A stretch of 63,434 nt of DNA from Myxococcales bacterium. Lineage in GTDB: Bacteria; Myxococcota_A; Polyangia; Palsa-1104. Made by a program: the position numbers and the translations under genes. Below the pieces are notes generated by a model. The model was not told where the DNA came from. It did not search any database and saw nothing but the letters and a program-made list of their open reading frames with translations. Positions within the stretch are counted from its first letter, which is position 1. Every line of letters starts with the position of its first letter. The stretch covers positions 1 through 63,434 of the forward strand of contig JAQBQH010000074.1 in NCBI GenBank assembly GCA_028287105.1. The letters are read 5' to 3'. Below are positions 25,352 through 33,398 of this stretch, one piece after another.

Positions 25352-27220
25352 TCACAAGCACCGTGAATAGCCGCATTCGAGACAGACGGTACAGGCGCCC
25401 TGATGTGACGGCGGCATCGCCGCCCCGCACTCGGGACAAGGAACCCCGTCCACCTCGGCGGCCAGCTCGACCGCGGTCTGGCGCGGGCTCTTGGCCGTCT
25501 CGCCGAACGACAGCACCTGCTCGTCGCGGCTGCCATCCCGATACACCGTCACGCCCTTACAGCCCAGCCGATAGGCCTCCCGAAATGCCTCCTCGACCTC
25601 GGCTGCCGTCGCCGACCGCGGAAAATTGATCGTCTTCGAGACCGCGTTGTGCACGTGCGCCTGAAATGCCGCTTGCATGCGCAGATGCCACAGGGGCGCC
25701 ACGTCGTAGGCCGTGGCGAACAGCCGCTGTACCTCGGCGGGTACCTCGTCCATCCCGCGCACCGATCCGCGGTCGGCCACGCGCGCCATTAGATCGTCCG
25801 AATACCAACCACCGGCACGCGCCGCTTCGACGAACAGCGGCTGAACGTCGACGAGCCGATCGCCATCGAGCACTTGCCGCACGAAGGAGACGGCGTAGAG
25901 CGGCTCGATGCCGCCCGAGCAGCCGGCGAGGATGCTCAAGGTTCCCGTCGGTGCGATGGTGGTCGTGGTCGCGTTGCGCAAAGGCGGAGACCCTTCGCGC
26001 TCCCACTTCGACCCCTTCCAGTTCGCGAACGGCCCCCGCTCGCGCGCCAGCTCAGCCGACGCCTCCTGCGCGCGCTTCTCGATGAACGACGACAGCTCGC
26101 CAGCGACGGCAAGCGCGGCCTCCGAGTCATAGGCGAGCCCCATGCGGATGAGCGCATCGGCGAAGCCCATGACGCCGAGCCCCACCTTGCGGTTGGCGCG
26201 CGTGATCTCTTCGATCTGCGGCAGCGGATAGTGGTTCACGTCGATGACGTCGTCGAGGAACCGCACGCCGAGCGCCACCCGCGCGCCGAGCCGCGGCCAG
26301 TCGATCTTGCCGTCGACGACGAGCTTGCCGACGTCGATCGATGCCAGGTTGCAGGCCTCGAACGGCAGCAGCGGTAGCTCGCCGCAGGGGTTGGTCGACT
26401 CCATGTCGCCGAGCGCCGGCGTCGGATTGGCCGCGTTGATCCGATCGATGAAGATGACGCCCGGCTCGCCGCTCTTCCACGCGAGCTGCGCGATCAGCTG
26501 CCAGACGCGACCGGCATCGAGCCGCCGCACCTCGGCGCGGCTGCGCGGATTGCGCAGCGCATAGTCGGCGCCGGCGGCCAGCGCCTGCATGAACTCGTCG
26601 GTCACCGCGACGGAGACGTTGAAGTTGCGCAGCCGCCGCGGATCCGATTTGGCGGCGATGAAGTCGAGCACGTCGGGATGGTCGACCCGCAGAATGCCCA
26701 TGTTGGCGCCGCGCCGGACACCGCCTTGTCGGATCGCGTCGGTCGCGGTGTTGAACACCTCGATGAACGAGACCGGCCCCGACGCGATGCCCGAGGTCGA
26801 GCGGACGATGTCGCCCGACGGGCGCAGGCGCGAGAACGCGAAGCCGGTGCCGCCGCCGGTCTGCTGAATCATCGCCGCCCACTTCACCGCGTCGAAGATC
26901 TCCGGCATCGAGTCACCGACGGGCAGCACGAAACAGGCCGAGAGCTGTCCCGCGGGCTTGCCCGCGTTCATCAGCGTCGGCGAATTCGGCAGGAGCTCGA
27001 GCCGCGCCATCGCGTCGTAGAAGCGCGCCTCCCAGGCGGCCACATCCCCGCCGTGGCGCTCTTCCGCGAGGGCAACGGCGCGCGCAACGCGATGCAGAAG
27101 CTCGTCAGGAGACTCGACGACCCGCCCCTCCCCGTCGCGACGGCGATAGCGGCGCTCGAGCACCGTCAGCGCATTCGCCGTCCACGGCGTCGACGTGTCC
27201 TCTGCGGCCCTTGGCAGCAT
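25352..27220 (-). CDS. nrdJ: adenosylcobalamin-dependent (class II) ribonucleotide reductase
   Basis: Reduces ribonucleotides to deoxyribonucleotides without oxygen. 622 residues from the ATG at 27220; a GTG at 27262 would add 14. Visible elements are NSPTLMNAG, Cys96 in QLSACFVLP, TGGGTGFAFSRLRPSG, the radical-site Cys279 in STNPCGELPL, and ATTTTIAPTGTLSILAGCSGG. There is no ATP-cone domain at the N-terminus. The C-terminus carries a Cys-rich zinc-type segment (CPECG, then CTVCLECGYSRC), typical of class II enzymes and supplying the shuttle cysteines. The ATG is favoured because a promoter ends six bases before it. No small-subunit gene is present, as expected. Confidence 0.95.
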   Translation of the reverse strand: MLPRAAEDTSTPWTANALTVLERRYRRRDGEGRVVESPDELLHRVARAVALAEERHGGDVAAWEARFYDAMARLELLPNSPTLMNAGKPAGQLSACFVLPVGDSMPEIFDAVKWAAMIQQTGGGTGFAFSRLRPSGDIVRSTSGIASGPVSFIEVFNTATDAIRQGGVRRGANMGILRVDHPDVLDFIAAKSDPRRLRNFNVSVAVTDEFMQALAAGADYALRNPRSRAEVRRLDAGRVWQLIAQLAWKSGEPGVIFIDRINAANPTPALGDMESTNPCGELPLLPFEACNLASIDVGKLVVDGKIDWPRLGARVALGVRFLDDVIDVNHYPLPQIEEITRANRKVGLGVMGFADALIRMGLAYDSEAALAVAGELSSFIEKRAQEASAELARERGPFANWKGSKWEREGSPPLRNATTTTIAPTGTLSILAGCSGGIEPLYAVSFVRQVLDGDRLVDVQPLFVEAARAGGWYSDDLMARVADRGSVRGMDEVPAEVQRLFATAYDVAPLWHLRMQAAFQAHVHNAVSKTINFPRSATAAEVEEAFREAYRLGCKGVTVYRDGSRDEQVLSFGETAKSPRQTAVELAAEVDGVPCPECGAAMPPSHQGACTVCLECGYSRCL

Positions 27221-27226
27221 TGAAAT

Positions 27227-27255
27227 AACGTAAGACTGAACATCCGACCAGTCAA
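27227..27255 (-). promoter_or_regulatory. nrdJ promoter, predicted leaderless, with upstream A-tract
   Basis: On the minus strand TTGACT (27255-27250, 5 of 6), a 17-bp spacer, TACGTT (27232-27227, 3 of 6), then six bases to the ATG at 27220. An uninterrupted run of eight A (T on the coding strand) at 27269-27276 falls near -50 to -57, where UP elements bind the RNA polymerase alpha subunit. No cobalamin riboswitch is visible, and a leaderless message would leave no room for one. Confidence 0.42.
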
Positions 27256-27346
27256 GCGTCACAAACCGAAAAAAAACTTCGCAGCGTCGCGCAACTTCCT
27301 CCGGCAGCCGCCGATAAGTCTGAACCAGGAGCGGGAGGAGCGAGCG

Positions 27347-27814
27347 ATGAAGAGCCGTAGCTTGACAGGATCGCGTCCGAAAGCCGATGATCGACGGGCG
27401 ACGACCCGCCTGATGACCGTCTTCGTATCCTTAGTGATGTCGCCTCTGGCGCCGGCGCGAGCCGACGAACACCGGTCGCGTGCATCATTAATAGACCGCG
27501 CGGTCGCTGCACGTTGGCTGCCGCAGCTCACGCTGGGCGCGAGCGTGTCGCAAGCGAGCTGGTCGCGTCACGCCGCCGGCGACACGCTGGTCTATGCGGC
27601 GTTGGGCTGGCCTCTCGACACCCCGTCAGCGACGGTACCGGCGTTGCGCGAGCGTCGTACGCGTGAGGTCGAACGAGAATCGCGAACGGCGCGACTCGCG
27701 GACGCGTGGCATCGACGACGCGTGGCCGAAGAGACGGCGGACGATGTCGCGGCGCGGTTGGCGCTCGAAGAGGCCGACGCCGAGATCGACGCGCTCGACG
27801 AGGACGGACCATGA
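27347..27814 (+). CDS. short secreted TolC-like protein, first of a pair
   Basis: 155 residues; GGAGGAG lies 7 bases before the ATG. The N-terminus is long and basic, then a hydrophobic run (RLMTVFVSLVMSPLAPARAD) suggests a Sec signal. The mature part begins with strand-like WLPQLTLGASVSQ (57-69), a second strand LVYAALGWPLD (81-91), and then one long charged helix with heptad-like Arg/Glu/Ala (99-150) ending EEADAEIDALDED. This strand-strand-helix order resembles a fragment of a TolC-type outer-membrane efflux protein, but it is a third of the normal length. It is the first gene of an operon with a similar protein and two PilZ genes. The TolC relation is a pattern judgement only. Confidence 0.65.
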   Translation: MKSRSLTGSRPKADDRRATTRLMTVFVSLVMSPLAPARADEHRSRASLIDRAVAARWLPQLTLGASVSQASWSRHAAGDTLVYAALGWPLDTPSATVPALRERRTREVERESRTARLADAWHRRRVAEETADDVAARLALEEADAEIDALDEDGP

Positions 27815-28368
27815 GGAGCGCGCTCCTCCTCGCAATGTTGCTCGCGACGCCGGCGCGCGCGGCCGATCTCTCGGTGTTGAACCGCTTTGGCGCCGAGCCG
27901 TCCGTTCGCGAAATCCAGCGCGCGGCGTCGGCAGAGGCGTCGGTGCAGCCGCAGCGGGTGCGTTCGTGGCTGCGGCGCGCCAACGCGGCGGCGCTGTTGC
28001 CGACGGTGCGGGCGCGTGTCGGCCGGGGCACCGGCGAGCTGACGCGCGACGCCAGCGATCGGCTCATCGTCACGACGACCGACAATTGGCGCTTCGAGAT
28101 CGAAGCGACCTGGGCGCTCGACCGGCTGGTCTTCGATCGCAACGAGTTGCGCGCCAGCCGTGAAGGGCAACGCCTGGCAGGTCATCGAGAGGAGCTTCTG
28201 ACGCGCGTGGCCGATCTGTATTATGCGCGGCGGCGACTGCAGGTCGACGCGCTGCTCGCGCCCGATGCGCCCGGCGCCGTCGATCGTGCGCTCGAGATCG
28301 ACGAGCTGACCGCGGTGCTAGACGGACTGAGCGGTGGCGCGCTCACCAAGGGGAAACGGAATCCATGA
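27811..28368 (+). CDS. short secreted TolC-like protein, second of a pair
   Basis: 185 residues; the ATG overlaps the previous stop (ATGA). A clean signal peptide (MRSALLLAMLLATPARA) is followed by LLPTVRARVGRG (62-73), strand FEIEATWALDRLVFDRNE (95-112) and a long helix with RVADLYYARRRLQVDALL at 132-149. That last segment is strongly reminiscent of the TolC family RVAxAYxxLLxxx helix. The order of strands and helix parallels the preceding protein, so the two are probably distant paralogues or two halves of one hairpin system. Only one hairpin is present, whereas TolC proteins have four helices per half. It overlaps the first PilZ gene by 4 bp. Confidence 0.68.
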   Translation: MRSALLLAMLLATPARAADLSVLNRFGAEPSVREIQRAASAEASVQPQRVRSWLRRANAAALLPTVRARVGRGTGELTRDASDRLIVTTTDNWRFEIEATWALDRLVFDRNELRASREGQRLAGHREELLTRVADLYYARRRLQVDALLAPDAPGAVDRALEIDELTAVLDGLSGGALTKGKRNP

Positions 28369-28724
28369 GCGACCAGCGCCAACATCCACGCTATGCGATC
28401 GAGCTGGACGTCGAGGTCATCGTCGACGGCGTGGCCGTCGCCGGCCGCACGCACGACATTTCGCGCGGCGGCTTCTGTATGCTCGGCCGTTCACCGGTGG
28501 CGGTGCCGGCGACCGGCGAGGTGCGGCTGGCGCTGGTCTTCTCCGAGACCGAGTTTTCCGAGCACTTGAGCTTGCCGGGCTCGACGGTGTGGTGCACGCC
28601 GATGAAGGGGCAGTACCAGATCGGCGTCAAATTCTCGAACCTCGACGCGCAGAGCCGCGGCTACCTCGATCTGTTCATCAAGTTTCTCGACGGCGGCGAC
28701 GAGGGTGAGGACGAAACGGAGTGA
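28365..28724 (+). CDS. single-domain PilZ protein
   Basis: 119 residues consisting of one PilZ domain with both cyclic di-GMP motifs: RQHPR at the N-terminus and DISRGG near 30. A strand-rich core follows (VRLALVFSETEF, then STVWCTPMKGQYQIGVKF), and the C-terminus is acidic. The ATG overlaps the upstream stop (ATGA), so translation is coupled to the secreted TolC-like genes, an unusual partner for a second-messenger receptor. Cytoplasmic location is inferred from the absence of a signal peptide. Confidence 0.9.
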   Translation: MSDQRQHPRYAIELDVEVIVDGVAVAGRTHDISRGGFCMLGRSPVAVPATGEVRLALVFSETEFSEHLSLPGSTVWCTPMKGQYQIGVKFSNLDAQSRGYLDLFIKFLDGGDEGEDETE

Positions 28725-28731
28725 TGACGAC

Positions 28732-29088
28732 ATGACCCAATCCAATCCGCAGGCGCGCCCGCCTCGGCTCGCGATCCGACTTTCGGCCGAGCTCAAGGTG
28801 GACGCGCACCGCTTGACCGGGACGACCCGCAATTTGTCGACGGGCGGCGTGTGCGTCGAGACCGATCGACCGGTGCCCGAGGGCAAGCTGATCCGCTTGA
28901 CCCTGTTCATCGTCGAGGAAGAGATCGAGGCCGAGGGCGCGCGCGGGCTCGACCTCACCGGCACCGTGCAATGGGTGGCCGAGGGGGATCGCAACTACGC
29001 GGTCGGAATCAAGTTCGGCAATCTGACGGCGCAGCAGCAGGGGGCGCTCAACAATGCCCTCAAGGCGATCGGCGAGCCGCAGGGCTGA
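28732..29088 (+). CDS. single-domain PilZ protein
   Basis: 118 residues from the ATG at 28732, which has GGAG about 10 bases upstream; a GTG at 28705 inside the previous gene is an alternative. The motifs are RLAIR and NLSTGG, so cyclic di-GMP binding is expected. It is similar in plan to the preceding PilZ protein (strands, then VGIKFGNL near 92-99) and probably arose by tandem duplication. It ends the operon and is convergent with the flavoprotein gene, nine bases away. Confidence 0.9.
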   Translation: MTQSNPQARPPRLAIRLSAELKVDAHRLTGTTRNLSTGGVCVETDRPVPEGKLIRLTLFIVEEEIEAEGARGLDLTGTVQWVAEGDRNYAVGIKFGNLTAQQQGALNNALKAIGEPQG

Positions 29089-29097
29089 TCGGCGCGA

Positions 29098-30684
29098 TCA
29101 CAGCGCCGCGATGACGGCATCGGCGACGCGCATGCCGTCAACCGCGGCCGAGACGATGCCGCCGGCGTAACCCGCGCCTTCGCCGGCCGGGTAGAGGCCC
29201 GGATGCGTCGGCGAGACCAGACCGTCGCTGCGAACGATGCGTACCGGCGAGCTGGTCCGGGTCTCGACGCCGATGAGCTGCGCCGCACCGGTCATGAAGC
29301 CGGGCATCGTTCGTTGGAATTTTGCGAGCGCCCGCTCGAGCGCGTCGCCGACGAACGGCAGCAGCGTCGCGCGGACGTCGCCGCCGATGACGCTAGGGCG
29401 ATAGCTCGACGGAAGCGCCGTCTCGGTCGGGCGACGCGCGACGAAGTCGGTCAGTCGCTGGGCCGGCGCGACGAAGGCGCCGCCGCCGATCTCGAAGGCG
29501 CTGCGCTCGAGGGCGCGCTGCAGCTCGATGCCGGCGAGCGGACCGTCGCCGAACCGGCCGAGATAGTCGCGCGGCTCGACGGTGACGACGAGCGCCGCGT
29601 TGGCGAACGGCGAATCGCGCCGCTTGAGGCTCATGCCGTTGACACAGAGGGCGCCCTCCTCCGTCGACGAATCGACCACCCATCCGCCCGGACACATGCA
29701 AAAGCTGTAGACCCCGCGATCGCCCGCGTCGGGCGTCGGCACGGTTGCGGTCAGATGATAGAAGGCGGCCGGCAGACGCGGATGGGTATGGTCGCGACCG
29801 TACTGGATGCGATCGATGAGCGGCTGCGCGTGCTCGACGCGGGCACCGACAGCGAAGCCCTTCGCCTCGAGGGCGACGCCACGCGTGTGCAGCGTCGTGT
29901 AGAGGCGGCGCGCGGAGTGGCCGACCGCGAGGATGACCGCGTCGCCGGTCAGCTCCCGACCCGATGCGCAACGCACGCCGCACACGCGGTTACCAGACAG
30001 CAACAGATCGGAAACACCGTCGCTCCAAACGTACGTCGCGCCGCGCGCTTCGAGGTCCGCGCGCTGCGCCATCAAGATCTTCGGGAGGCGATTCGACCCA
30101 ACGTGAGGACGTGACTCGACGAGGATCTCGGGATCGGCACCATGGGTGACCAGGGCGCGCAACACACTACGCACCGCGCGGCGGTCCTTCGTGCGCGTGT
30201 AGAGCTTGCCATCCGAGAAGGTGCCGGCGCCGCCTTCACCGAAGCAATAGTTGGAATCGGGATCGAGCGCGCCACGCTGCGTGAGCGCGGCGAGATCGTG
30301 ACGGCGCGGCTGCACCGCCTTACCGAGCTCCACCAAAGTGACGCGCGCGCCGGCGTCGCAGAGCCGCAGCGCCGCGTAGGTCCCGCACGGTCCGGTGCCG
30401 ACGACGATGACGTGCGCACCCGCGCGCGCTCGCGTCGGTGCGGGCAGCGCGTCATCGACGTCGGTGGCGACCGCGTCGAAGGGCCAGACCGCGATCTCCA
30501 GGTGGAATCCGATGGGGTGACCCTTACGTGCGTCGAGCGAGCGGCGCACGATCGTCAGCCGCACCAACTCGGGATCGTAACCGGCCACGCGGGCGGCGTG
30601 CGCCATCGCCGCCGGCTCGGGCTCGTCGAGCGGCGCGAAGGTCTGCAGCATGCGCAGCGGTGTCACGGGCGTATCGGGTAACAC
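29098..30684 (-). CDS. COG2509-type FAD-dependent dehydrogenase
   Basis: 528 residues. After an N-terminal domain of about 90 residues (LVRLTIVRRSLDARKGHPI), an FAD-binding Rossmann motif reads VIVVGTGPCGTYAALRL. Family signatures follow: FGEGGAGTFSDGKLYTR, the Cys-containing FCMCPGGWVVDSS and YPAGEGAGYAGGI. These match a widespread, poorly characterised group of uncharacterised NAD(FAD)-utilising dehydrogenases (COG2509). Its substrate is not known. The GTG start at 30684 has GAGG close upstream; an ATG at 30651 is the alternative. It appears monocistronic, divergent from the gap region with about 220 bases between. Confidence 0.92.
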   Translation of the reverse strand: MLPDTPVTPLRMLQTFAPLDEPEPAAMAHAARVAGYDPELVRLTIVRRSLDARKGHPIGFHLEIAVWPFDAVATDVDDALPAPTRARAGAHVIVVGTGPCGTYAALRLCDAGARVTLVELGKAVQPRRHDLAALTQRGALDPDSNYCFGEGGAGTFSDGKLYTRTKDRRAVRSVLRALVTHGADPEILVESRPHVGSNRLPKILMAQRADLEARGATYVWSDGVSDLLLSGNRVCGVRCASGRELTGDAVILAVGHSARRLYTTLHTRGVALEAKGFAVGARVEHAQPLIDRIQYGRDHTHPRLPAAFYHLTATVPTPDAGDRGVYSFCMCPGGWVVDSSTEEGALCVNGMSLKRRDSPFANAALVVTVEPRDYLGRFGDGPLAGIELQRALERSAFEIGGGAFVAPAQRLTDFVARRPTETALPSSYRPSVIGGDVRATLLPFVGDALERALAKFQRTMPGFMTGAAQLIGVETRTSSPVRIVRSDGLVSPTHPGLYPAGEGAGYAGGIVSAAVDGMRVADAVIAAL

Positions 30685-30903
30685 AGTCCTCGGCGTTTTG
30701 CCGTGCGCAATACAATACGCACCAAAGCCCGGCTAATGGCGCTCTGCTGCGTAGCCGGGTTCGCGGAATGATGGTTCGACCGGTCGCTTTCGCTATGATT
30801 TTGTTGAATTACGCAATGTGTCAGTTTTTCGGCACATGCCGTGCACGGCACCGCGCGTGACACGCTCTGTTCGGTGACGGGAGCATAGGGAGGGTTCGTG
30901 ACC
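30685..30903. other. 219-bp divergent intergenic region with inverted repeat
   Basis: This is the longest gene-free stretch. It contains the perfect 8-bp inverted repeat CCCGGCTA (30728-30735) and TAGCCGGG (30752-30759), separated by 16 bases, which could be an operator or a stem. TATGAT at 30794-30799 is a fair -10 element but has no good -35 at normal spacing. The stretch around 30790-30830 is markedly A+T-richer than the surroundings, consistent with promoters for the divergent genes. No RNA gene or coding frame is seen. Confidence 0.5.
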
Positions 30904-31101
30904 ATGGCGCAATTGCTGGATCGTGACGCGCTTCAATCGCAAGGCCGCGGTGAGCGTGAAAAGGCGATCAAGATTCTCGCGAAGAGCATCTACCGAGAGC
31001 TCCGCGCGAGCGGCTACGACACGCGCGAGATCGTCGCCCTGTCGAGCGAGCTCATCGGTCTCATTACGACGGACATCAAGCCCGAATCCGCCTCCAAGTA
31101 A
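30904..31101 (+). CDS. small unknown cytoplasmic protein (65 aa)
   Basis: The ATG at 30904 has GGGAGGG (30888-30894) at a good spacing; a GTG two codons earlier is possible. The product is one helical domain: REKAIKILAKSIYRELRASG, then YDTREIVALSSELIGLITTD. It looks like a compact helical or DNA-binding-type mini-protein, and has the even codon use of a conserved gene. I do not know a family name. It lies just upstream of gap, but gap has its own promoter between them, so the pairing may be only partly operonic. Confidence 0.7.
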   Translation: MAQLLDRDALQSQGRGEREKAIKILAKSIYRELRASGYDTREIVALSSELIGLITTDIKPESASK

Positions 31102-31126
31102 TCCCGGAAATTCTCTTCCACACGTG

Positions 31127-31155
31127 TTGACGCCGGGGCCACCCGGCACTATGGT
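31127..31155 (+). promoter_or_regulatory. gap operon promoter
   Basis: TTGACG (31127-31132, 5 of 6), a 17-bp spacer and TATGGT (31150-31155, 4 of 6). The predicted start near 31162 gives a short leader of about 23 bases that includes GGAGG (31169-31173) before the gap ATG at 31185. Unlike the leaderless candidates, this promoter has room for, and is followed by, a true Shine-Dalgarno, so it serves as an internal comparison. Confidence 0.58.
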
Positions 31156-31184
31156 CCTGCCCGACGACGGAGGACAGACTATCC

Positions 31185-32201
31185 ATGGCAACTCGCATCG
31201 GAATCAACGGCTTCGGCCGCATCGGACGCTCGTTCGTGCGCGCCTGGCAGGCTGCCGGCTACCCGGGTGACATCGAGATCGTCGCGGTCAACGATTTGAC
31301 CGACGCCAAGACCCTCGCCCACCTGCTCCGGCACGACTCCGTTCACGGCCACTATCCCGGCAAGGTCGAGTCGACGGACGGCAAGCTCACCGTCGACGGC
31401 AAGTCGATCACCATCTTCGCCGAGAAGGATCCGGCCAAGATTCCGTGGAACGACCACAAGGTCGACGTCGTCATCGAGTCGACGGGCCGCTTCACCGACG
31501 GCGACAAGGCCAAGCTGCACATGAACGGCAGCGTCAAGAAGGTGCTGATCTCGGCGCCGGCCAAGGGGCAAGACGTGACGCTCGCCATCGGCATCAACCT
31601 CGAGGTCTACGACGCCAAGAAGCACCACATCATCTCGAACGCGTCGTGCACGACCAACTGCCTGGCGCCCGTCGCAAAGGTGATGCACGAGACGTTCGGC
31701 ATCGTCAATGGCCTCATGACGACCGTGCACTCGTACACCAACGACCAGGTGAACCTCGACGTGCCGCACAAGGATCTGCGGCGCGCGCGCGCGGCGGCGC
31801 TGTCGCAGATTCCGACGACGACCGGCGCGGCCAAGGCGCTGTCGGAGGTGCTGCCGGCGCTCAAGGGCAGGCTCGACGGCTTCTCCGTGCGCGTACCGAC
31901 GCCGAACGTCTCGCTCGTCGACCTGACGGTCCGCTGCGAGAAGCCGATGACGAAGGAGGCGATCAACGACGCCTTCAAGAAGGCGGCGGCCAATCCGTCG
32001 TTCATGGGCGTCCTGGCGACCACGAACGAGCCGCTCGTCTCGATCGACTTCAACGGCGACGCCCACTCGGCGACGGTGGATCTGGACTGCACGATGGTCA
32101 ACGGCGATCTAGCGAAGGTCGTCGCCTGGTACGACAACGAGACCGGCTACGCCACGCGTCTGTACGAGCTGGCCAAGTACGTCGCGCAAAAGGGCATCTA
32201 A
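31185..32201 (+). CDS. gap: glyceraldehyde-3-phosphate dehydrogenase, type I
   Basis: Converts glyceraldehyde 3-phosphate, phosphate and NAD to 1,3-bisphosphoglycerate in glycolysis, reversible in gluconeogenesis. The 338 residues start with the NAD-binding RIGINGFGRIGRSFVRA. The catalytic Cys155 lies in SNASCTTNCLAP, and the C-terminal WYDNETGYATRLYELAKY is standard. Asp in IVAVNDLTD at the end of the second strand favours NAD over NADP. GGAGG precedes the ATG. It heads the gap-pgk-tpiA-secG operon. Confidence 0.98.
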   Translation: MATRIGINGFGRIGRSFVRAWQAAGYPGDIEIVAVNDLTDAKTLAHLLRHDSVHGHYPGKVESTDGKLTVDGKSITIFAEKDPAKIPWNDHKVDVVIESTGRFTDGDKAKLHMNGSVKKVLISAPAKGQDVTLAIGINLEVYDAKKHHIISNASCTTNCLAPVAKVMHETFGIVNGLMTTVHSYTNDQVNLDVPHKDLRRARAAALSQIPTTTGAAKALSEVLPALKGRLDGFSVRVPTPNVSLVDLTVRCEKPMTKEAINDAFKKAAANPSFMGVLATTNEPLVSIDFNGDAHSATVDLDCTMVNGDLAKVVAWYDNETGYATRLYELAKYVAQKGI

Positions 32202-32216
32202 CCCCCCGGGGGTCGC

Positions 32217-33398
32217 ATGATCAAATCCATCGCCGACCTGCCGATCGAAGGCAGGCGGGTCTTCATTCGCGTCGACTTCAACGTTCCCCTGACGCCGGCC
32301 AAGGGCGTCGCCGACGACTCGCGCATTCGCGCGTCGCTGCCGACGATCCAGCATGCGGTCAAGCGCGGTGCGCGCGTGATCCTCGCCTCGCACCTCGGCC
32401 GGCCCAAGGGTCCGACGCCGGCTCTGTCGCTCGAGCCGGTGGGGGCGCGTCTGGCCGACCTCCTCGGTCAGGAAGTGCTACTCACCGACGAGGCTGTCGG
32501 TGACGGCGCCCGCAAGGTCGTCTCCGATCTGCGCGACGGGGACGTGGCGCTCCTCGAGAACGTGCGCTTCTTCCCCGGTGAAGAGGCCAACGACGACAAC
32601 TTCGCGCGGCAGCTCGCCTCGTACGCCGACGTCTACATCAACGACGCCTTCGGCACGGCGCACCGCGCACACGCGTCGACGGTCGGCATGCTCAAGTACG
32701 TCGCCGAGAAGGGCGCCGGTTTCCTGATGCTCAAGGAGGTCGAGTTCCTCGGCAAGCTGCTGGGCAACGTCGAGCGGCCCTATCTCGCGGTCGTCGGTGG
32801 CGCCAAGGTCTCGGACAAGATCGGGGTTCTCGAGAACCTGCTCGGCCGGGTCGACGCGTTTCTCATCGGCGGGGCGATGGCCAACACGTTCGTCAAGGCC
32901 AAAGGCGGCGACGTCGGCAAGTCGAGGGTCGAAGAGGACAAGATGGCGTTGGCGCGCGCGTTTTTGGCCAAGGCCGATCTGCGCGGCGTCGAGGTCCTTT
33001 TGCCGAGCGACGCCGTCGCCGCGACGAGCATCGACGCGACCGAGGGTACGCCGGTGCGCGCCGACAAGGTGCCGGCCGACATGATGGCGCTCGACATCGG
33101 GCCGCAAGCCGCAGCCGGGTTCGCCGATCGCATCGCCCGCGCCCGCACCGTGTTCTGGAACGGGCCCATGGGCGTCTTCGAGAAGAAGCCGTTCGCGGCG
33201 GGGACGCTCGCCGTCGCCAAAGCGGTCGCGGCCAGCCGGGGGCTGACGGTGGTCGGTGGCGGTGACTCGGTCGCGGCGGTGAACGAGATGGGCGTGGCCG
33301 ATCAGATCAAGCACATCTCGACCGGCGGCGGCGCATCGCTCGAATTCATCGAGGGCAAGACGCTGCCGGGCATCGCGGCGTTGGAAGTGGCCGAATGA
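32217..33398 (+). CDS. pgk: phosphoglycerate kinase
   Basis: Transfers phosphate from 1,3-bisphosphoglycerate to ADP. 393 residues, the normal bacterial length, with RVFIRVDFNVPL, SHLGRPKG, the hinge FGTAHRAHAST and C-terminal nucleotide loop VVGGGDSVAAV. The 15-bp gap after gap contains CCCCCGGGGG (32203-32212), whose right half serves as a G-rich ribosome binding site four bases before the ATG. The stop overlaps the tpiA ATG by 4 bp. Codon use and length suggest a fully functional housekeeping enzyme. Confidence 0.98.
   Translation: MIKSIADLPIEGRRVFIRVDFNVPLTPAKGVADDSRIRASLPTIQHAVKRGARVILASHLGRPKGPTPALSLEPVGARLADLLGQEVLLTDEAVGDGARKVVSDLRDGDVALLENVRFFPGEEANDDNFARQLASYADVYINDAFGTAHRAHASTVGMLKYVAEKGAGFLMLKEVEFLGKLLGNVERPYLAVVGGAKVSDKIGVLENLLGRVDAFLIGGAMANTFVKAKGGDVGKSRVEEDKMALARAFLAKADLRGVEVLLPSDAVAATSIDATEGTPVRADKVPADMMALDIGPQAAAGFADRIARARTVFWNGPMGVFEKKPFAAGTLAVAKAVAASRGLTVVGGGDSVAAVNEMGVADQIKHISTGGGASLEFIEGKTLPGIAALEVAE

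Noticed and set aside
27265-27290. A8/T8 run with flanking CGAA and TTCG as an intrinsic terminator
   Set aside because: It lies between divergent genes, in the 5' region of nrdJ, where no transcript needs to end; the stem would be only four pairs.
27221-27346. Cobalamin riboswitch before the B12-dependent reductase
   Set aside because: No B12-box-like core is visible and the predicted leaderless start leaves no leader on the message.
32202-32212. CCCCCGGGGG between gap and pgk as a terminator or attenuator
   Set aside because: A gapless palindrome cannot form a stable intramolecular hairpin, no U-tract follows, and the G run is better explained as the pgk ribosome binding site.
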